A stretch of DNA of 22,146 bases from Pseudomonadales bacterium (GTDB lineage: Bacteria; Pseudomonadota; Gammaproteobacteria; Pseudomonadales; Azotimanducaceae): contig JAQWQN010000203.1 in the NCBI GenBank assembly GCA_029244465.1, forward strand, positions 1-22,146, written 5' to 3'. The position numbers and the translations under genes were made by a program. Under the pieces are notes generated by a model. It ran no database searches. It had not been told where the DNA came from and was given only the letters and a program-made list of their open reading frames with translations. This document shows, piece after piece, positions 21,695 to 22,146 of this stretch (positions are counted from its first letter, which is position 1; each line of letters starts with the position of its first letter).

Positions 21695-22146
21695 TTACTC
21701 GACGAAAGGTAGCCAGCTAAACCAGCCCCGTTTCTTTGCATTGTTACCACGACCTGGTGCAGCGCTCGGTTGCGCGGTTGCGGCCGGGGGTGTGAACCCT
21801 TCTGGATGTTGAATGGTTAATGGCGGGGGTACCGAGGGGCGATCGAAAACTCCTAAAGTCATGATATTCGTCCAGGAACGATCCCGGTTACGGACGCGAT
21901 TTGCGAGCACCAAGTTACCGTTCTCGTCGAAAGCATTGTGGTCAGGAAAATTGATTGCGAGGACGCGCATGGTGTTGTTGGCTTCATCAACCAAGCCTAG
22001 TTTGTGATTACATTCTGCAAGCACAATGAGGGCTTCCGGCGTCGCTTCGGCGTTCGGATAGTTCTCTAAAACATGCCGAGCTCGGTTGGCAGCCGCTATG
22101 TACGCGCCTCTGCGCAGGTAGTAGTCAGCGACACTTAATTCAGAGC
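21695..22146 (-). CDS. bamD: Outer membrane assembly lipoprotein BamD (ComL), 3' part only
   Basis: The C-terminal 149 codons or so of BamD, the essential TPR lipoprotein of the BAM complex that inserts beta-barrel proteins in the outer membrane. The frame is open to the window edge, so the N-terminus with its lipobox lies outside. Visible TPR repeats include the characteristic SELSVADYYLRRGAYIAAANRA stretch near the edge and the following HVLENYP and MRVLAINFP turns. A Pro/Ala-rich, then basic tail (about the last 45 residues) is longer than in E. coli. In Pseudomonas comL is likewise followed by pilS-pilR, which supports both calls. Confidence 0.93.
   Translation of the reverse strand, partial: SELSVADYYLRRGAYIAAANRARHVLENYPNAEATPEALIVLAECNHKLGLVDEANNTMRVLAINFPDHNAFDENGNLVLANRVRNRDRSWTNIMTLGVFDRPSVPPPLTIQHPEGFTPPAATAQPSAAPGRGNNAKKRGWFSWLPFVE

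Noticed and set aside
1..22146. CRISPR array, insertion sequence or prophage
   Set aside because: No regularly spaced repeats, transposase, integrase or phage genes were seen on either strand.

Overview
The window reads as a chromosomal segment of a gammaproteobacterium. The right two thirds (about 9.8-22.1 kb) carry the conserved housekeeping order known from Pseudomonas and relatives: ispB, rplU-rpmA, obgE, proB, rpsT, murJ, ribF, lspA, fkpB, then a pilin-like gene, pilR, pilS and bamD. The left third is more accessory: an Fe(II)/2-oxoglutarate-type dioxygenase, small hypothetical ORFs, tRNA-Pro(CGG), an LLM-class flavin/F420 oxidoreductase, a secreted redoxin-cytochrome c-copper monooxygenase-like protein with a coupled partner, and an ABC exporter coupled to a secreted alpha/beta hydrolase. 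The flavin and copper enzymes resemble those of free-living, often marine, heterotrophic Gammaproteobacteria. I cannot name a genus.

Layout. 1-2.5 kb: TauD/TfdA-like dioxygenase (+), sparse small ORFs, a degraded tRNA-like stretch, then tRNA-Pro (-). 2.6-6.4 kb: LLM oxidoreductase (-), divergent from a two-gene operon (+) encoding two exported proteins; a perfect 8+8 bp inverted repeat lies in the divergent promoter region. 6.4-9.8 kb: a minus-strand operon, hydrolase > ABC ATPase > ABC permease, with 4-bp stop/start overlaps, downstream of ispB. 9.8-11.1 kb: ispB (-) diverges from rplU-rpmA (+). 11.7-14.1 kb: obgE-proB (+), overlapping, following a strong terminator. 14.1-14.4 kb: rpsT (-) with a TTG start. 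14.4-17.95 kb: murJ-ribF-lspA-fkpB (+), tightly packed. 18.0-22.15 kb: bamD > pilS > pilR > pilin-like (-), converging on fkpB; bamD runs off the window.

How the genes work together. ribF (FMN/FAD), lspA (lipoprotein maturation), fkpB (folding), murJ (lipid II flipping), ispB (quinone side chain) and bamD (outer-membrane assembly) are core functions. PilS-PilR normally switches on type IV pilin transcription through sigma-54. The single GspH/FimT-type prepilin beside them is what remains of a minor-pilin locus that in Pseudomonas holds fimT/fimU-pilV-W-X-Y1-Y2-E and then ispH. Those genes are absent here, and ileS is absent from between ribF and lspA, so the block has been condensed at two points. 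No CRISPR array, insertion sequence, integrase or obvious prophage gene was found. The least described material is the exported copper-protein pair with its divergent oxidoreductase and the hydrolase-exporter triad.
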